A stretch of DNA of 64,000 nucleotides from Paenibacillus xylanivorans (GTDB taxonomy: Bacteria > Bacillota > Bacilli > Paenibacillales > Paenibacillaceae): assembly GCF_001280595.1 (NCBI RefSeq), contig NZ_LITU01000053.1:413822-477821 (forward strand), read 5' to 3'. Shown in pieces: positions 30,986-40,510 of the stretch. Made by a program: the position numbers and the translations under genes. Every line of letters begins with the position of its first letter. The first letter of the stretch is position 1. The notes beneath the pieces were generated by a model that made no database searches, was not told where the DNA came from, and saw nothing but the letters and a program-made list of their open reading frames with translations.

Positions 30986-31822
30986 GTGAGCAGAGTTGTC
31001 TCTTCGAAGCATAGAAACAACCTTATTATTCATTTGGTTCTGATCGCTGGTGCAGCCGTCATGGTGCTTCCATTTCTCTGGATGATCCTTACGTCGCTAA
31101 AGACGACGACGGAGGCGACGCAGATTCCGATCACCATATTCCCTGCGGAGCCAAGCTTCAGAGGCTATGTGGACGCCCTCAGGCAATCGGCCTTCCTGCA
31201 TTACTATGCGAACACGCTGATGGCTGCGTTCATGAAGACGTTGTTCCCTGTCGTCTTCAGTGCGATGGCGGCCTTTGCGTTCGCGCGCATTCGCTTTCCG
31301 GGTAGAGGTCTGTGTTTTTTTCTGATCATTTCGGTCATGATGATTCCCAACCCGGTGTTCTATACACCGCAATATTTGATGATGAGCAAACTTGGATTGG
31401 TGAATACGACGACTGCACTTTGGATCACTTCGCTCGTCAGCCCATTTGCGACATTTTTGCTGCGTCAATTTTTCCTCGGCATCTCCAAAGAGTTGGAGGA
31501 AGCAGCAGTGCTCGACGGGTGCAACCCGTTTCAAATCTTTCGCTATATCATGCTGCCGCTAGTGAAGTCAGCACTGGTTGCAGTTGTTATCATCCAACTG
31601 CTCTGGTCATGGAATGAACTACAGTGGCCACTAATCATTAACAGTTCACCGGAAAAATTGACGCTGTCGGCAGGCCTCGCCACGCTTGTCTCCATGTTCG
31701 GTACGGATTATCCTGTATTGATGGCTGGTGCGTTCATGGCCGTCGTTCCGATGCTCATACTGTTTTTCATTTTCCAACGGCGGTTTATCGAGGGCGTCGC
31801 CTTCAGTGCCAGTAAGGGATGA
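30986..31822 (+). CDS. Sugar ABC transporter permease (LacG/MalG-like)
   Basis: 278 residues, GTG start at 30986 after GAGGAGG. Six membrane segments; loop EEAAVLDGCNPFQIFRYIMLPLVK and the typical C-terminal RRFIEGVAFSASKG. No ATPase gene follows, so a shared MsmX-type ATPase elsewhere is expected. Confidence 0.93.
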   Translation: MSRVVSSKHRNNLIIHLVLIAGAAVMVLPFLWMILTSLKTTTEATQIPITIFPAEPSFRGYVDALRQSAFLHYYANTLMAAFMKTLFPVVFSAMAAFAFARIRFPGRGLCFFLIISVMMIPNPVFYTPQYLMMSKLGLVNTTTALWITSLVSPFATFLLRQFFLGISKELEEAAVLDGCNPFQIFRYIMLPLVKSALVAVVIIQLLWSWNELQWPLIINSSPEKLTLSAGLATLVSMFGTDYPVLMAGAFMAVVPMLILFFIFQRRFIEGVAFSASKG

Positions 31823-32025
31823 CCTTTTGGAACATGTCCATGCAGTCTGTGGAAATTGACTTGGCGCGTACCACCAGGTTACTTAGCTATTTGCATCAAG
31901 TAGAAACAAGATGTGTCCTTTTTAATGCGTAGATTCCGGGCTGGAAAGGGGGTGAGTATGGCTGGGGAGCAGGTACGTTGCCCTTTTTAATAGATAATCC
32001 CATACGAATAGGAGTGAACGATGCA

Positions 32026-33936
32026 ATGTCGAATGTAAGACTTGCAAGGCTAGGGTTGATGATGGCCGTCTTTTGTCTACTTGGCTCGATCGTGTTTATG
32101 AACTTCAAGCCTACACATGCTTATGCGTCCGGAGAGTGGCAGGCCCAAACCTATGACCCGAACAAAGCGGGGCTGGAGTTAAACCCGCTGAAGGGCTTTT
32201 TACCCTTCTCCAAGCTTCCCTCGGACAGTATTGATCCGAACAACAGTTTCCCGCACAGCATGGAATGGTTCTACGTTTCGCTTCGTGACCTGATGACGGA
32301 CTGGAACACGTACAACTGGGCACCGCTGGATGCCTATCTGAATGACATCGCTAGTCGGGGCAACCAAGCGGCTTTCCGCGTCTACGTGGACTATCCGGGT
32401 CGTACGAGCGGTATTCCGCAATTTCTAATCAACGGGGGGCTTATGACCCGGGATTATGACCAGAATGGCAACCACGATACATCTACGCACAGTTTGGCCC
32501 CCGATTGGAACGACGCTAATCTGAATCAGGCGTTGCGACAGTTCGTCGCCGCACTTGGGGCCCGCTATGATGGCGATCCTCGGATCGGCTTCTTGACGAC
32601 AGGATTATACGGCTTCTGGGGAGAGTGGCATACATGGCCCTACAATACCGATCCAACAAATTGGGAGATGAACCAGAGTAACCGTGACGGGCTGCTTTCC
32701 GCATTCAAGGGTGCATTTCAGAAGACCCAGGTATTGGCCAGGTACCCTTATTCGGCGAGTACAGCAGATTTGAAAAACGCTTTTGGCTACCATGATGATT
32801 CATTTTCGTACGAAACGCTGTTCGAAAATGACTGGGGATTCTGGAATTTGATTACGCAAAACGGTCTGCAGAACATCTGGAAGACTCATCCGATTGGTGG
32901 TGAACTCTATCCACCGCTCCAGCAGGATGCGAGTTTTTGGCAGCACTGGCCCAACCAGAACGGTGAGGACTTCCAGACCTCAGTAGAAACGACTCACGCC
33001 TCTTGGCTAATGTATGATCGTGTGTACAAAAACTCTCTACCGGATGAGACGGCTAAGCTTAATGCGCTGCGAGCTCATAAAATGCTTGGCTACACTCTGT
33101 ACAATTCTTCTGTACAGTTGAGCGATTCATCGGCATCTTCACTACAAGTCAACGTCAAACTTCAGAATAAGGGCGTCGCTCCGTTTTACTACAATTGGAA
33201 GGTTGAGTTTGGCGTACTGAATGCTGCTGATACATGGGTTAAGTCACTCGGCACGGAATCATGGAATCTGAAAAGCATTTTGCCTGGAAACACGGACTAT
33301 TCCTTCTCATTTAATGCGAATCACAACCTTCCCGCCGGGGACTACAGGCTGGTCATGCGAGTTGTCAACCCACTCTCCGGCGGCAAGACCATTCGTTTTG
33401 CGAACACGCGCCAGGACTCGAACCGAGATGGCTGGCTGACACTGTCCGGTTTCCATGTTTCTGCTAGCGCTACGACTTCTACGTTACTGGCTGACCCACC
33501 CGTGACACCAGTCACGCCTCCGACTTCTGGTGTTAGCGCCTATGAGGCAGAGGCAGTAGGGAACACACTAGGAGGTTCTGCGGTCATTGCGAACTGCACG
33601 ACTTGCTCAGGTGGGGCAAAGGTGGGTTATCTAGGCAACGGTAGCGGCACGCTGAAGTTCAATGGTGTAACAGTGCCGTCCGCAGGCAACTACAAATTGA
33701 CAATCCAGTACTTGAATGGCGAGGCTTCCCGTATCGCCATATTAAGTGTGAATGGAGCGGCAGGCACGTCACTCAATTTCCCAAGCTCCGGTGGCTGGAC
33801 AACAGTTGCCTCTCAGGAGACGACAGTGCATCTGCAAGCGGGGACCAATACGCTGTTATTCTCCCAGCCGTCGGGTTACGCGCCGGATATCGACCGCATC
33901 TTAGTGAGTGTGAATCCTACGGGTACGGGAGGGTAA
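32026..33936 (+). CDS. Secreted DUF4832 protein with C-terminal CBM35-like module
   Basis: 636 residues from ATG 32026 (AGGAG about 12 bases upstream). A signal peptide (RLARLGLMMAVFCLLGSIVF, ending HAYA) exports it. Residues about 35-310 resemble a (beta/alpha)-barrel glycosidase N-terminal part (NPLKGFLPF, GFLTTGLYGFWGEWHTWP, a plausible acid Glu in GEWH); residues about 345-475 are the DUF4832 beta-sandwich (LQNKGVAPFYYNWKVEFG, LPAGDYRLVMRVVNP). After a Pro-rich linker (PPVTPVTPPTSG) comes a CBM35/CBM6-like module (YEAEAVGNTLGG to DIDRILVSVN). Probably degrades or binds the polysaccharide outside the cell; catalytic activity of the family is not established. Confidence 0.85.
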   Translation: MSNVRLARLGLMMAVFCLLGSIVFMNFKPTHAYASGEWQAQTYDPNKAGLELNPLKGFLPFSKLPSDSIDPNNSFPHSMEWFYVSLRDLMTDWNTYNWAPLDAYLNDIASRGNQAAFRVYVDYPGRTSGIPQFLINGGLMTRDYDQNGNHDTSTHSLAPDWNDANLNQALRQFVAALGARYDGDPRIGFLTTGLYGFWGEWHTWPYNTDPTNWEMNQSNRDGLLSAFKGAFQKTQVLARYPYSASTADLKNAFGYHDDSFSYETLFENDWGFWNLITQNGLQNIWKTHPIGGELYPPLQQDASFWQHWPNQNGEDFQTSVETTHASWLMYDRVYKNSLPDETAKLNALRAHKMLGYTLYNSSVQLSDSSASSLQVNVKLQNKGVAPFYYNWKVEFGVLNAADTWVKSLGTESWNLKSILPGNTDYSFSFNANHNLPAGDYRLVMRVVNPLSGGKTIRFANTRQDSNRDGWLTLSGFHVSASATTSTLLADPPVTPVTPPTSGVSAYEAEAVGNTLGGSAVIANCTTCSGGAKVGYLGNGSGTLKFNGVTVPSAGNYKLTIQYLNGEASRIAILSVNGAAGTSLNFPSSGGWTTVASQETTVHLQAGTNTLLFSQPSGYAPDIDRILVSVNPTGTGG

Positions 33937-34000
33937 AAAAGGACCTGCGATCCCTTTCCAGTTAGACAGGTAAGAGAAAGACTCTTAATGTTGAGTGAAG

Positions 34001-34070
34001 TGCACCCCTTAGAATAGACATTGGAAACCCCCTGGGTTTAGCCGATGAAATTCTAGGGGGTGCATTTTTG
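34001..34070 (+). terminator. Terminator of the first importer operon
   Basis: TGCACCCCTTAGAAT (34001-34015) pairs with ATTCTAGGGGGTGCA (34050-34064), 14 of 15 positions, enclosing a small AAACCC / GGGTTT stem, and TTTTT follows. The 307-base gap to 34243 has no other feature apart from the following gene's RBS. Confidence 0.75.
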
Positions 34071-34243
34071 TATGGCTATGAAGGGACAAAAGTTTAAAAC
34101 GTATACGGAGAAAAATAAAAAAAGAGGCAATTCGTCTACACCCTATTGAGGGGAGGACTTACCGTTTGTATGGACGTCTTCAGATGTAAGCGTGTACACT
34201 ATGTAAATATATATCATTCCGTTTAAAAAAATGGGGGCTGAAT

Positions 34244-36466
34244 ATGAGGAAAACGTTATTTAATCGATTGCTGTTTTCTTATATGCCGATTTTTATTGTC
34301 GTGATCACGTTTACGTTTTTTGTTTTTTTTCAGATACTAAGCGAACAAAGCCGTAAGGAGGCGCTTAACGCCAACAAAATGCTGTCATTACAGGCGATGC
34401 GTCTGATCGATACTTCCCTGAAGGCGATAGACAATATGGTAATGTCGGAAACTATAAATAATAAGCAGCTGATTGATTTCTTCAATAATGAAGAGAAGAA
34501 TAATATTTTCATCAACATAAGCGCAGTTAAAAAAATGCAGGATATGATTTCCTATTACCCCATGATTGATTCGATCTATTTTGTGCGTTTTGAAGACAAT
34601 TTCGTGCTCAGCAATGCGACAAGTGATCAACTTAGCAACTACAGAGACGAGCCATTTATTAAAAAGGCTATGGATCCGCTCGCATCCAAGCAATGGTCGG
34701 GCGTAAGAAGCTTCGAGCAGTTTTCTGCAATAGGGAGTAAGCCTGTCGTTAGTTTGGTGCGGGGAGCGCCATTTATCACAGGCGAGAAAGGCATGATCGT
34801 CGTCAATGTGGCAACTGATTCGTTGCAGAACAGTATTGCTGACCTATACGATTCAAAAACAAGCTTTATCGGGATTCGGGACGCCGCAGGCAACGATTTG
34901 TTTAGTGACTTGCATTCTAAAGAACAAACAAAGATTTTCTCCAACTACATATCGAGCTATACCGGATGGTCCTACCAAAGCGGACTTATAAACGGCAAGT
35001 TATTCCATGTGATCTCTTCATTATATAATGTCTGGTTTATAATCGGTATTGCGACGATCGGGGGTGGTTTTGTATGGCTGCTCTATGTTACTAGGCGGAA
35101 TTCAAGACCGCTGGAACAGATTGTGGCGCGTATTCGCGGTTATCGTCTCCCTTTGTCCAAGGAGTTGGGAGATGAATTTTCCTTCATCGAATCGGCCTTG
35201 TCCAATATTATTGAGCAATCCAATCAGTATCAGCAAAAGCACCATGAAGATCAGCATCTGCGAAAGAAATACCTGTTCCACCAACTCATTGAAGGTGACA
35301 TGGGTTTAACCCACGAGGAATGGATAGGAGAAACAAACAGTCTTCAGCTTCCATACTCTTTTGATAAACAAGTAGTACTTGTTATTGAAATGGATAAATA
35401 TAGTGATTTTTGTTGCCAATACTCCCGCAGAGACCAAAACCTTCTTAAATTCGCGCTACGTAGTGTTATTCAGGAGCTCGCTCCGAAATATGAGCTCGTG
35501 CTTTGGTCAGAGTGGACTTCGGCATTTCAACTAAGCGTCATGGTATTTGTGGACAGCGAGGAGGAAGCAAGTACTTCCATAACACACAAACTTTTCGAGA
35601 GCGTTCGTGTGTGGGTGCAGGAAAATCTGAAGTTTACGGTAACGGTAGGTATCGGTGAGCAGGTCGCAGAGCTTTCAAGCGTCGCAAATTCTTATAAAGA
35701 GGCACTTAGGGCGCTTAAATATAAAATAGTGCTAGGAGAAAACAGGCTCATTACTAGCGAACACATCGCAAATCACGGTCAGGTTGAGGTGTTCTCACAA
35801 TTAAACGTAATTCGATCCATCATCCAGTCGTTCAGACTTCTTGAGGACGAATGGAAGACGAAGTACGATAAGCTCATTAATGAAATGAAGCTAGGATTGT
35901 TGACAAAGGATGAAATAACAAATCTGATGAATTATTTAATATACTTTTTGGGATTGGAAATATCCGGTATGACGAAAGAGGTCCAAGAAATATGGATGCG
36001 AGACGGGTTACCGAGGCTCAGTAAAATCATAGATGAGTGCCATTCACTCGAGCAAATGCGGGAAGAATCTTTGACCGTGTTGAACAGCTTTTTCACAGGT
36101 TTGAAGGAAGCGCAAAACAGGCGTCTGCATGCAGCTACCATTCGAGATATGCGGAAAATGATCGAAGAGGAGTATGCCAATCCGAATATGTCGCTTGAAT
36201 ATCTCAGTTCAACCTTTAACATTAATGGAAAATATGTAAGTAAGCTGTTCAGGGAAGAGACTGGTCAGAAATTCGTCGACTTCCTGATTGACATTCGCCT
36301 GCAGGCCGCGAAGCGCTTGCTCACGGAAACGCAAGGTTCCATGCAGGAGGTGGCAGAGCAGGTAGGTTACACAAGTGCGATCTCGTTCAGCCGAGTGTTT
36401 AAGAAAGTGGTAGGCTACTCCCCAAGCGAATTCCGCGAAGAAGCAGCACGCAGACAGATAGGTTGA
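34244..36466 (+). CDS. Membrane-bound AraC-family regulator
   Basis: 740 residues. Two membrane segments (about 8-30 and 262-283) enclose an extracellular Cache-type sensor. A cytoplasmic middle region of some 340 residues follows, and the C-terminal AraC helix-turn-helix pair (about 640-735) reads MSLEYLSSTFNINGKYVSKLF and MQEVAEQVGYTSAISFSRVF. There is no kinase or receiver. Such one-component regulators sit before LplA-type importer operons in Paenibacillus and activate them when the sensor binds a sugar. GGGGG lies nine bases before ATG. Has its own terminator. Confidence 0.92.
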   Translation: MRKTLFNRLLFSYMPIFIVVITFTFFVFFQILSEQSRKEALNANKMLSLQAMRLIDTSLKAIDNMVMSETINNKQLIDFFNNEEKNNIFINISAVKKMQDMISYYPMIDSIYFVRFEDNFVLSNATSDQLSNYRDEPFIKKAMDPLASKQWSGVRSFEQFSAIGSKPVVSLVRGAPFITGEKGMIVVNVATDSLQNSIADLYDSKTSFIGIRDAAGNDLFSDLHSKEQTKIFSNYISSYTGWSYQSGLINGKLFHVISSLYNVWFIIGIATIGGGFVWLLYVTRRNSRPLEQIVARIRGYRLPLSKELGDEFSFIESALSNIIEQSNQYQQKHHEDQHLRKKYLFHQLIEGDMGLTHEEWIGETNSLQLPYSFDKQVVLVIEMDKYSDFCCQYSRRDQNLLKFALRSVIQELAPKYELVLWSEWTSAFQLSVMVFVDSEEEASTSITHKLFESVRVWVQENLKFTVTVGIGEQVAELSSVANSYKEALRALKYKIVLGENRLITSEHIANHGQVEVFSQLNVIRSIIQSFRLLEDEWKTKYDKLINEMKLGLLTKDEITNLMNYLIYFLGLEISGMTKEVQEIWMRDGLPRLSKIIDECHSLEQMREESLTVLNSFFTGLKEAQNRRLHAATIRDMRKMIEEEYANPNMSLEYLSSTFNINGKYVSKLFREETGQKFVDFLIDIRLQAAKRLLTETQGSMQEVAEQVGYTSAISFSRVFKKVVGYSPSEFREEAARRQIG

Positions 36467-36531
36467 ATTTGGTTAACTGGTTGAAAATAGTTTGCTACGC
36501 CTGCTTACCCAGCAGTTTCATCATTTTTATC

Positions 36532-36578
36532 AAGCAGCAGCTCTGGCGATTAGCCAGAGCTGCTGCTTATTTTCAGGT
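36532..36578 (+). terminator. Terminator of the AraC regulator gene
   Basis: AAGCAGCAGCTCTGGC / GCCAGAGCTGCTGCTT, 16 perfect pairs with a five-base loop, followed by ATTTTC. Confidence 0.85.
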
Positions 36579-36692
36579 CATGCGAAGACGGTTAAGCTAG
36601 CGATTATTGTTTCTTGCTGGAGCTTAATATCGTACTTTACTATGAATAATGTAAGCGCAGACAGTTAGATCGAACGAAAGGAGAAGGAGCAT

Positions 36693-37688
36693 ATGTCAAG
36701 CATGCAAAAGAGAATCAGGAAACCCAAAACTTCAATGCAAGGCCATCCACATGAACCTGCATTGCCTGACAGCAAATTATCATTACGCTTCATTGGGAAA
36801 AAGATGAAGCGTCACTGGCAGTTATACTTGGTAGTATTTCTGCCGCTGCTGTATTTGGTCATTTTCAAGTATATACCTATGTCTGGCGTCGTCATTGCTT
36901 TTAAAGAGTACAACGTCATCCAAGGTATTTGGGGTAGCCCATGGGTCGGACTGAAATATTTCGAACAATTTTTTGAATCACCAAACTTTTGGCTGTATTT
37001 GAAGAACACGCTTGGCATTAATATGTACGGTTTGCTTGTTGGTTTTCCTGCTCCGATTCTATTGGCACTTGCATTAAATGAAATTCGTAACGGTTTTTTC
37101 AAAAGCAGTGTACAAATGATCACCTACGCGCCTTACTTTATTTCAACGGTTATCATGGTTTCTATTCTCATCGTAACTTTGTCGCCAAGTGTTGGGATTA
37201 TTAGCAAGTTCACACAAGTACTCGGCATTGAGAATACAAATTTCATGGGAATTCCCAGCTTGTTCAAATCGATTTATGTCTGGTCGGATGTATGGCAATT
37301 TTCAGGTTATGGTGCCATTATCTACATTGCAGCTTTGGCAGGAGTCAACCCTGAACTGTATGAATCGGCAAAAGTGGATGGTGCGTCCCGGATGCAGAAA
37401 ATTATAAATATTGATTTACCAAGCCTTATCCCGGTGTCCGTCATTTTGCTCATATTGAATTTAGGGAATTTCATGAAGGTTGGTTTTGAAAAAATATATT
37501 TGATGCAAAATCCACTAAACATCAGCACCTCTGAGGTCATTTCTACCTATGTGTATAAGGTGGGGCTGCTCAGCTCCAGCTTCAGCTTTTCGACAGCGAT
37601 CGGTTTTTTCAACTCTATCATCAATCTGATTCTTCTTGTGAGCGTTAACTACATTGCCAAGAAGTTATCCAGTTCGAGTTTATGGTAA
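36693..37688 (+). CDS. LplB/YteP-type ABC permease
   Basis: 331 residues with a polar N-terminal extension, then six membrane segments starting LYLVVFLPLLYLVIFKYIPMSG. Family marks: VVIAFKEYNVIQGIWGSPWVG and the loop ESAKVDGASRMQKIINIDLPSL. One half of a polysaccharide or aldouronate-type importer; overlaps the next gene's frame. Preceded by AAAGGAGAAGGAG. Confidence 0.93.
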   Translation: MSSMQKRIRKPKTSMQGHPHEPALPDSKLSLRFIGKKMKRHWQLYLVVFLPLLYLVIFKYIPMSGVVIAFKEYNVIQGIWGSPWVGLKYFEQFFESPNFWLYLKNTLGINMYGLLVGFPAPILLALALNEIRNGFFKSSVQMITYAPYFISTVIMVSILIVTLSPSVGIISKFTQVLGIENTNFMGIPSLFKSIYVWSDVWQFSGYGAIIYIAALAGVNPELYESAKVDGASRMQKIINIDLPSLIPVSVILLILNLGNFMKVGFEKIYLMQNPLNISTSEVISTYVYKVGLLSSSFSFSTAIGFFNSIINLILLVSVNYIAKKLSSSSLW

Positions 37689-37717
37689 CAGCAAATCAGC
37701 AGAAAGGAGGAACAAAT

Positions 37718-38617
37718 ATGTTCAAAACGTCAAGGATTCGGGAATCGTATGGTGACCGTTTGTTTCTGCTCGGTGTCTATACTTTTTTGATCGTGGTGAC
37801 GATTGTTGTCCTTTTTCCGCTCATTTTCATCATTTCATCATCGTTTAGCTCACCGCAAGCCGTCGTATCTGGCAAGGTGTGGCTGTTGCCCGTCGACTTT
37901 ACGCTGGAAGGCTATAAAGCGGTGTTCCGAAATCCACAAATCGTATTCGGTTACTTGAATTCGCTCTATTATACTGTCATTGGTACAGCAGTCAATGTTG
38001 CTTTGACCGTTATGCTTGCTTATCCGCTCGCCAGAAAAACGTTCTACGGTCGTAATTTCATTATGGTCCTTCTAGTCGTAACGATGATGTTCGAAGGAGG
38101 GCTTATCCCCTTATATCTAGTAGTAAAAAACCTTCATATCCTCGATACACGTTGGGCGATGATTTTGCCAGGAGCCATGGCGGTGTTTCAAGTGATTGTC
38201 GCCAGGACCTTTTTCCAGACCACGATTCCCGAGGAGATTGCGGAAGCTGCCGAACTCGATGGGTGTAGTGACATCCGGTTCATTACCAGTATGGTAATTC
38301 CGCTCTCCAAACCCATATTGGCTGTGCTGACGCTGATGTATGCTGTAGGCCACTGGAACGCTTACTTTGATGCATTGATTTTCTTGAAATCTCCAGAATT
38401 GTTCCCGTTACAGATCGTGTTGCGTAACATTCTTATTCTGAACTCAATCGATCCCACCATGGTGACCAATGTCGATCAGATGTTGGCGCAGCAAGGGTTG
38501 AAGGACTTGCTTAAATATTCACTTATCGTTGTCGCAAGCGCACCTGTCCTGATCATTTATCCGTTCGTGCAGAAGCACTTTGTTAAAGGTGTCATGATCG
38601 GTTCATTAAAAGGATAG
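37718..38617 (+). CDS. YtcP/LplC-type ABC permease
   Basis: 299 residues from ATG 37718 after AAAGGAGG; a frame from 37682 overlapping the previous gene lacks a site. Six membrane segments, loop EEIAEAAELDGCSDIRFITSMVIPLSKP and C-terminal KHFVKGVMIGSLKG, typical of this class. Partner of the LplB-type subunit. Confidence 0.93.
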   Translation: MFKTSRIRESYGDRLFLLGVYTFLIVVTIVVLFPLIFIISSSFSSPQAVVSGKVWLLPVDFTLEGYKAVFRNPQIVFGYLNSLYYTVIGTAVNVALTVMLAYPLARKTFYGRNFIMVLLVVTMMFEGGLIPLYLVVKNLHILDTRWAMILPGAMAVFQVIVARTFFQTTIPEEIAEAAELDGCSDIRFITSMVIPLSKPILAVLTLMYAVGHWNAYFDALIFLKSPELFPLQIVLRNILILNSIDPTMVTNVDQMLAQQGLKDLLKYSLIVVASAPVLIIYPFVQKHFVKGVMIGSLKG

Positions 38618-38726
38618 TGACGGGAGGTAGCTCAATCAGCATTTAAGGAGGTGAGGGGTTGAAGACCAGATAGGATGCTTCCGTAATTGAAATTGTAATA
38701 TTCGATAAATGGGAGGGGTCATAACT

Positions 38727-40421
38727 ATGAAAACATGGAAAAAGTCATTCTCGTGCGTCCTCGGAGCTGCACTCTGTTTATCACTCGTCTTGAGTGCCTG
38801 TAGCGGGGATTCGAGCAAAACTACGGAAAATACAAACTCTGCCAGTGCACCGGAAGCAAGCGACGTGTTTACGCCCGTTGGAGAATATCCGATTGTCAAT
38901 ACGCCCATGACGATCAAAATGTTTGCTCCGCAGTACGCCGTCATAGAGAATATGGAAACCAATACATTCACGAAATACCTCCAGGACAAGACGAATATTC
39001 AAATAAAATGGGATCTCGTACCTGAAAAATCGCTAAACGACCGCAAACAATTGATGCTGGCAAGCGGCGATTATCCTGAAGTGATTTTGCATGGGAGCTT
39101 AACCAAAGAAGAGCAGATGAAGTACGGTAAAGAGGGTGTGTTTATTCCGCTGAACGACTTGATTGATAAATATGCGCCTAACTTCAAAAAAGCAATGGCT
39201 GAACTGCCGTACCTGGAAAGCTCTATCACTTCACCGGACGGCAACATTTATGCACTTCCGCAAGTGAACGAGTGCTATCACTGCAACTATGCTCAGAAGC
39301 TATGGATCAATCAGTCTTGGCTGGATAAGCTTGGGTTGAAAATGCCGTCAACAACGGACGAGTTTTATGAAGTGCTAAAAGCTTTTAAAGAAAATGATCC
39401 GAACGGTAATGGTATAAAAGACGAAATTCCGCTTACCGGCGCTGACGACATGTGGGCAGGGAACGTAGCTTCCTTCTTAATGAATTCGTTCATCATCGAC
39501 GATCAAGTGGACAAAGACAACGGGACTTTTCTCCAGGTAAAGGAAGGAAAAGTGGATTTCGTCGCCAATAAGGAAGAATGGAAGCAGGGATTATTGTACC
39601 TGAACAAGCTCTATACGGAAGGCCTGATCGATCCAGCATCTTTCACACAAAACTCCGATGCCATCCAGCAGTTGGGCAACCGTCAAGACGCGAATGTGAT
39701 TGGCAGCATTACAACTGCTTTAATCAGTTACGCCCACAGCCCAGATGACAAACACCCGCGTCATAAAGAGTATGTCACCGTGCCTCCCCTCAAAGGACCG
39801 AACGGTGTGCAGCAAGCAGGGTACTTTGCGGGAGTAAGTGTGTCGCAAATGGCTATTACGAACAAAGCGACCGATGAACAGAAAATCGCCGCGATCCGTT
39901 TGGCCGACTACTTATATACAGAAGAAGCCATTGTGAATCAAGAGCGCGGTCCGGAAGGTGAAGGATGGCGCAAAGCGGAGGATGGCGAGCTGGGTATGGA
40001 CGGCAAACCGGCAACTTATGCCATTATTTCTGATGGGGAAATCAAAATTACCTATAACGACCGCTGGGATCAGCTTGGGCCGTCCCTCCGCACATACCAA
40101 TATCGCGACTCATGGGCAGCTCTGCAGGATCCGCTTGCTGAAGGCGCTTACGAGGTTCGTCTGAAGCGTGAATCAGCAAAATATGAGCCGTTCCAATCGA
40201 AGCAGAATTATCCGTCCAGCGTATTTATCGCATTGGAAGACACGCAGGTTGCTGCTCAACTGAAAACATCAATCCGAGATTACGTCAAGTCGAATATGGC
40301 TCAGTTCATTACGGGCAGCAAGGACATCGAGAAAGAATGGGATTCTTATGTAAAAGGTCTGGATGGCCTGCAGCTTGGTCAGTATATAGAAATTTACCAG
40401 AAGGCAATTGATACGAAATAA
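38727..40421 (+). CDS. LplA-type solute-binding lipoprotein
   Basis: 564 residues from ATG 38727 (GGGAGGGG ten bases ahead). Lipobox VLSAC and a Ser/Asn-rich linker, so lipid-anchored outside. Binding-fold marks: GDYPEVILHGSLTKEE, QSWLDKLGLKMPSTTDEFYEVL and the Ca-type loop NDPNGNGIKDEIP. Third gene of the importer. Followed by a hairpin without U-run. Confidence 0.93.
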   Translation: MKTWKKSFSCVLGAALCLSLVLSACSGDSSKTTENTNSASAPEASDVFTPVGEYPIVNTPMTIKMFAPQYAVIENMETNTFTKYLQDKTNIQIKWDLVPEKSLNDRKQLMLASGDYPEVILHGSLTKEEQMKYGKEGVFIPLNDLIDKYAPNFKKAMAELPYLESSITSPDGNIYALPQVNECYHCNYAQKLWINQSWLDKLGLKMPSTTDEFYEVLKAFKENDPNGNGIKDEIPLTGADDMWAGNVASFLMNSFIIDDQVDKDNGTFLQVKEGKVDFVANKEEWKQGLLYLNKLYTEGLIDPASFTQNSDAIQQLGNRQDANVIGSITTALISYAHSPDDKHPRHKEYVTVPPLKGPNGVQQAGYFAGVSVSQMAITNKATDEQKIAAIRLADYLYTEEAIVNQERGPEGEGWRKAEDGELGMDGKPATYAIISDGEIKITYNDRWDQLGPSLRTYQYRDSWAALQDPLAEGAYEVRLKRESAKYEPFQSKQNYPSSVFIALEDTQVAAQLKTSIRDYVKSNMAQFITGSKDIEKEWDSYVKGLDGLQLGQYIEIYQKAIDTK

Positions 40422-40435
40422 TTCGAAAATCCCTA

Positions 40436-40476
40436 CCTAATTCCACCTTCTAGATTGAACTGGAGGCGGAATTAGG
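40436..40476 (+). other. Intercistronic hairpin after the LplA-type gene
   Basis: CCTAATTCC-CCT / GGAGGCGGAATTAGG arms around a loop of about 12 bases, no U-run. Same position as the hairpin at 30057 in the other importer operon: directly after the binding-protein gene and before the next gene. Confidence 0.6.
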
Positions 40477-40510
40477 CGGTTTCAGATTAGACTCGGAGGT
40501 GAAGCTTGGA

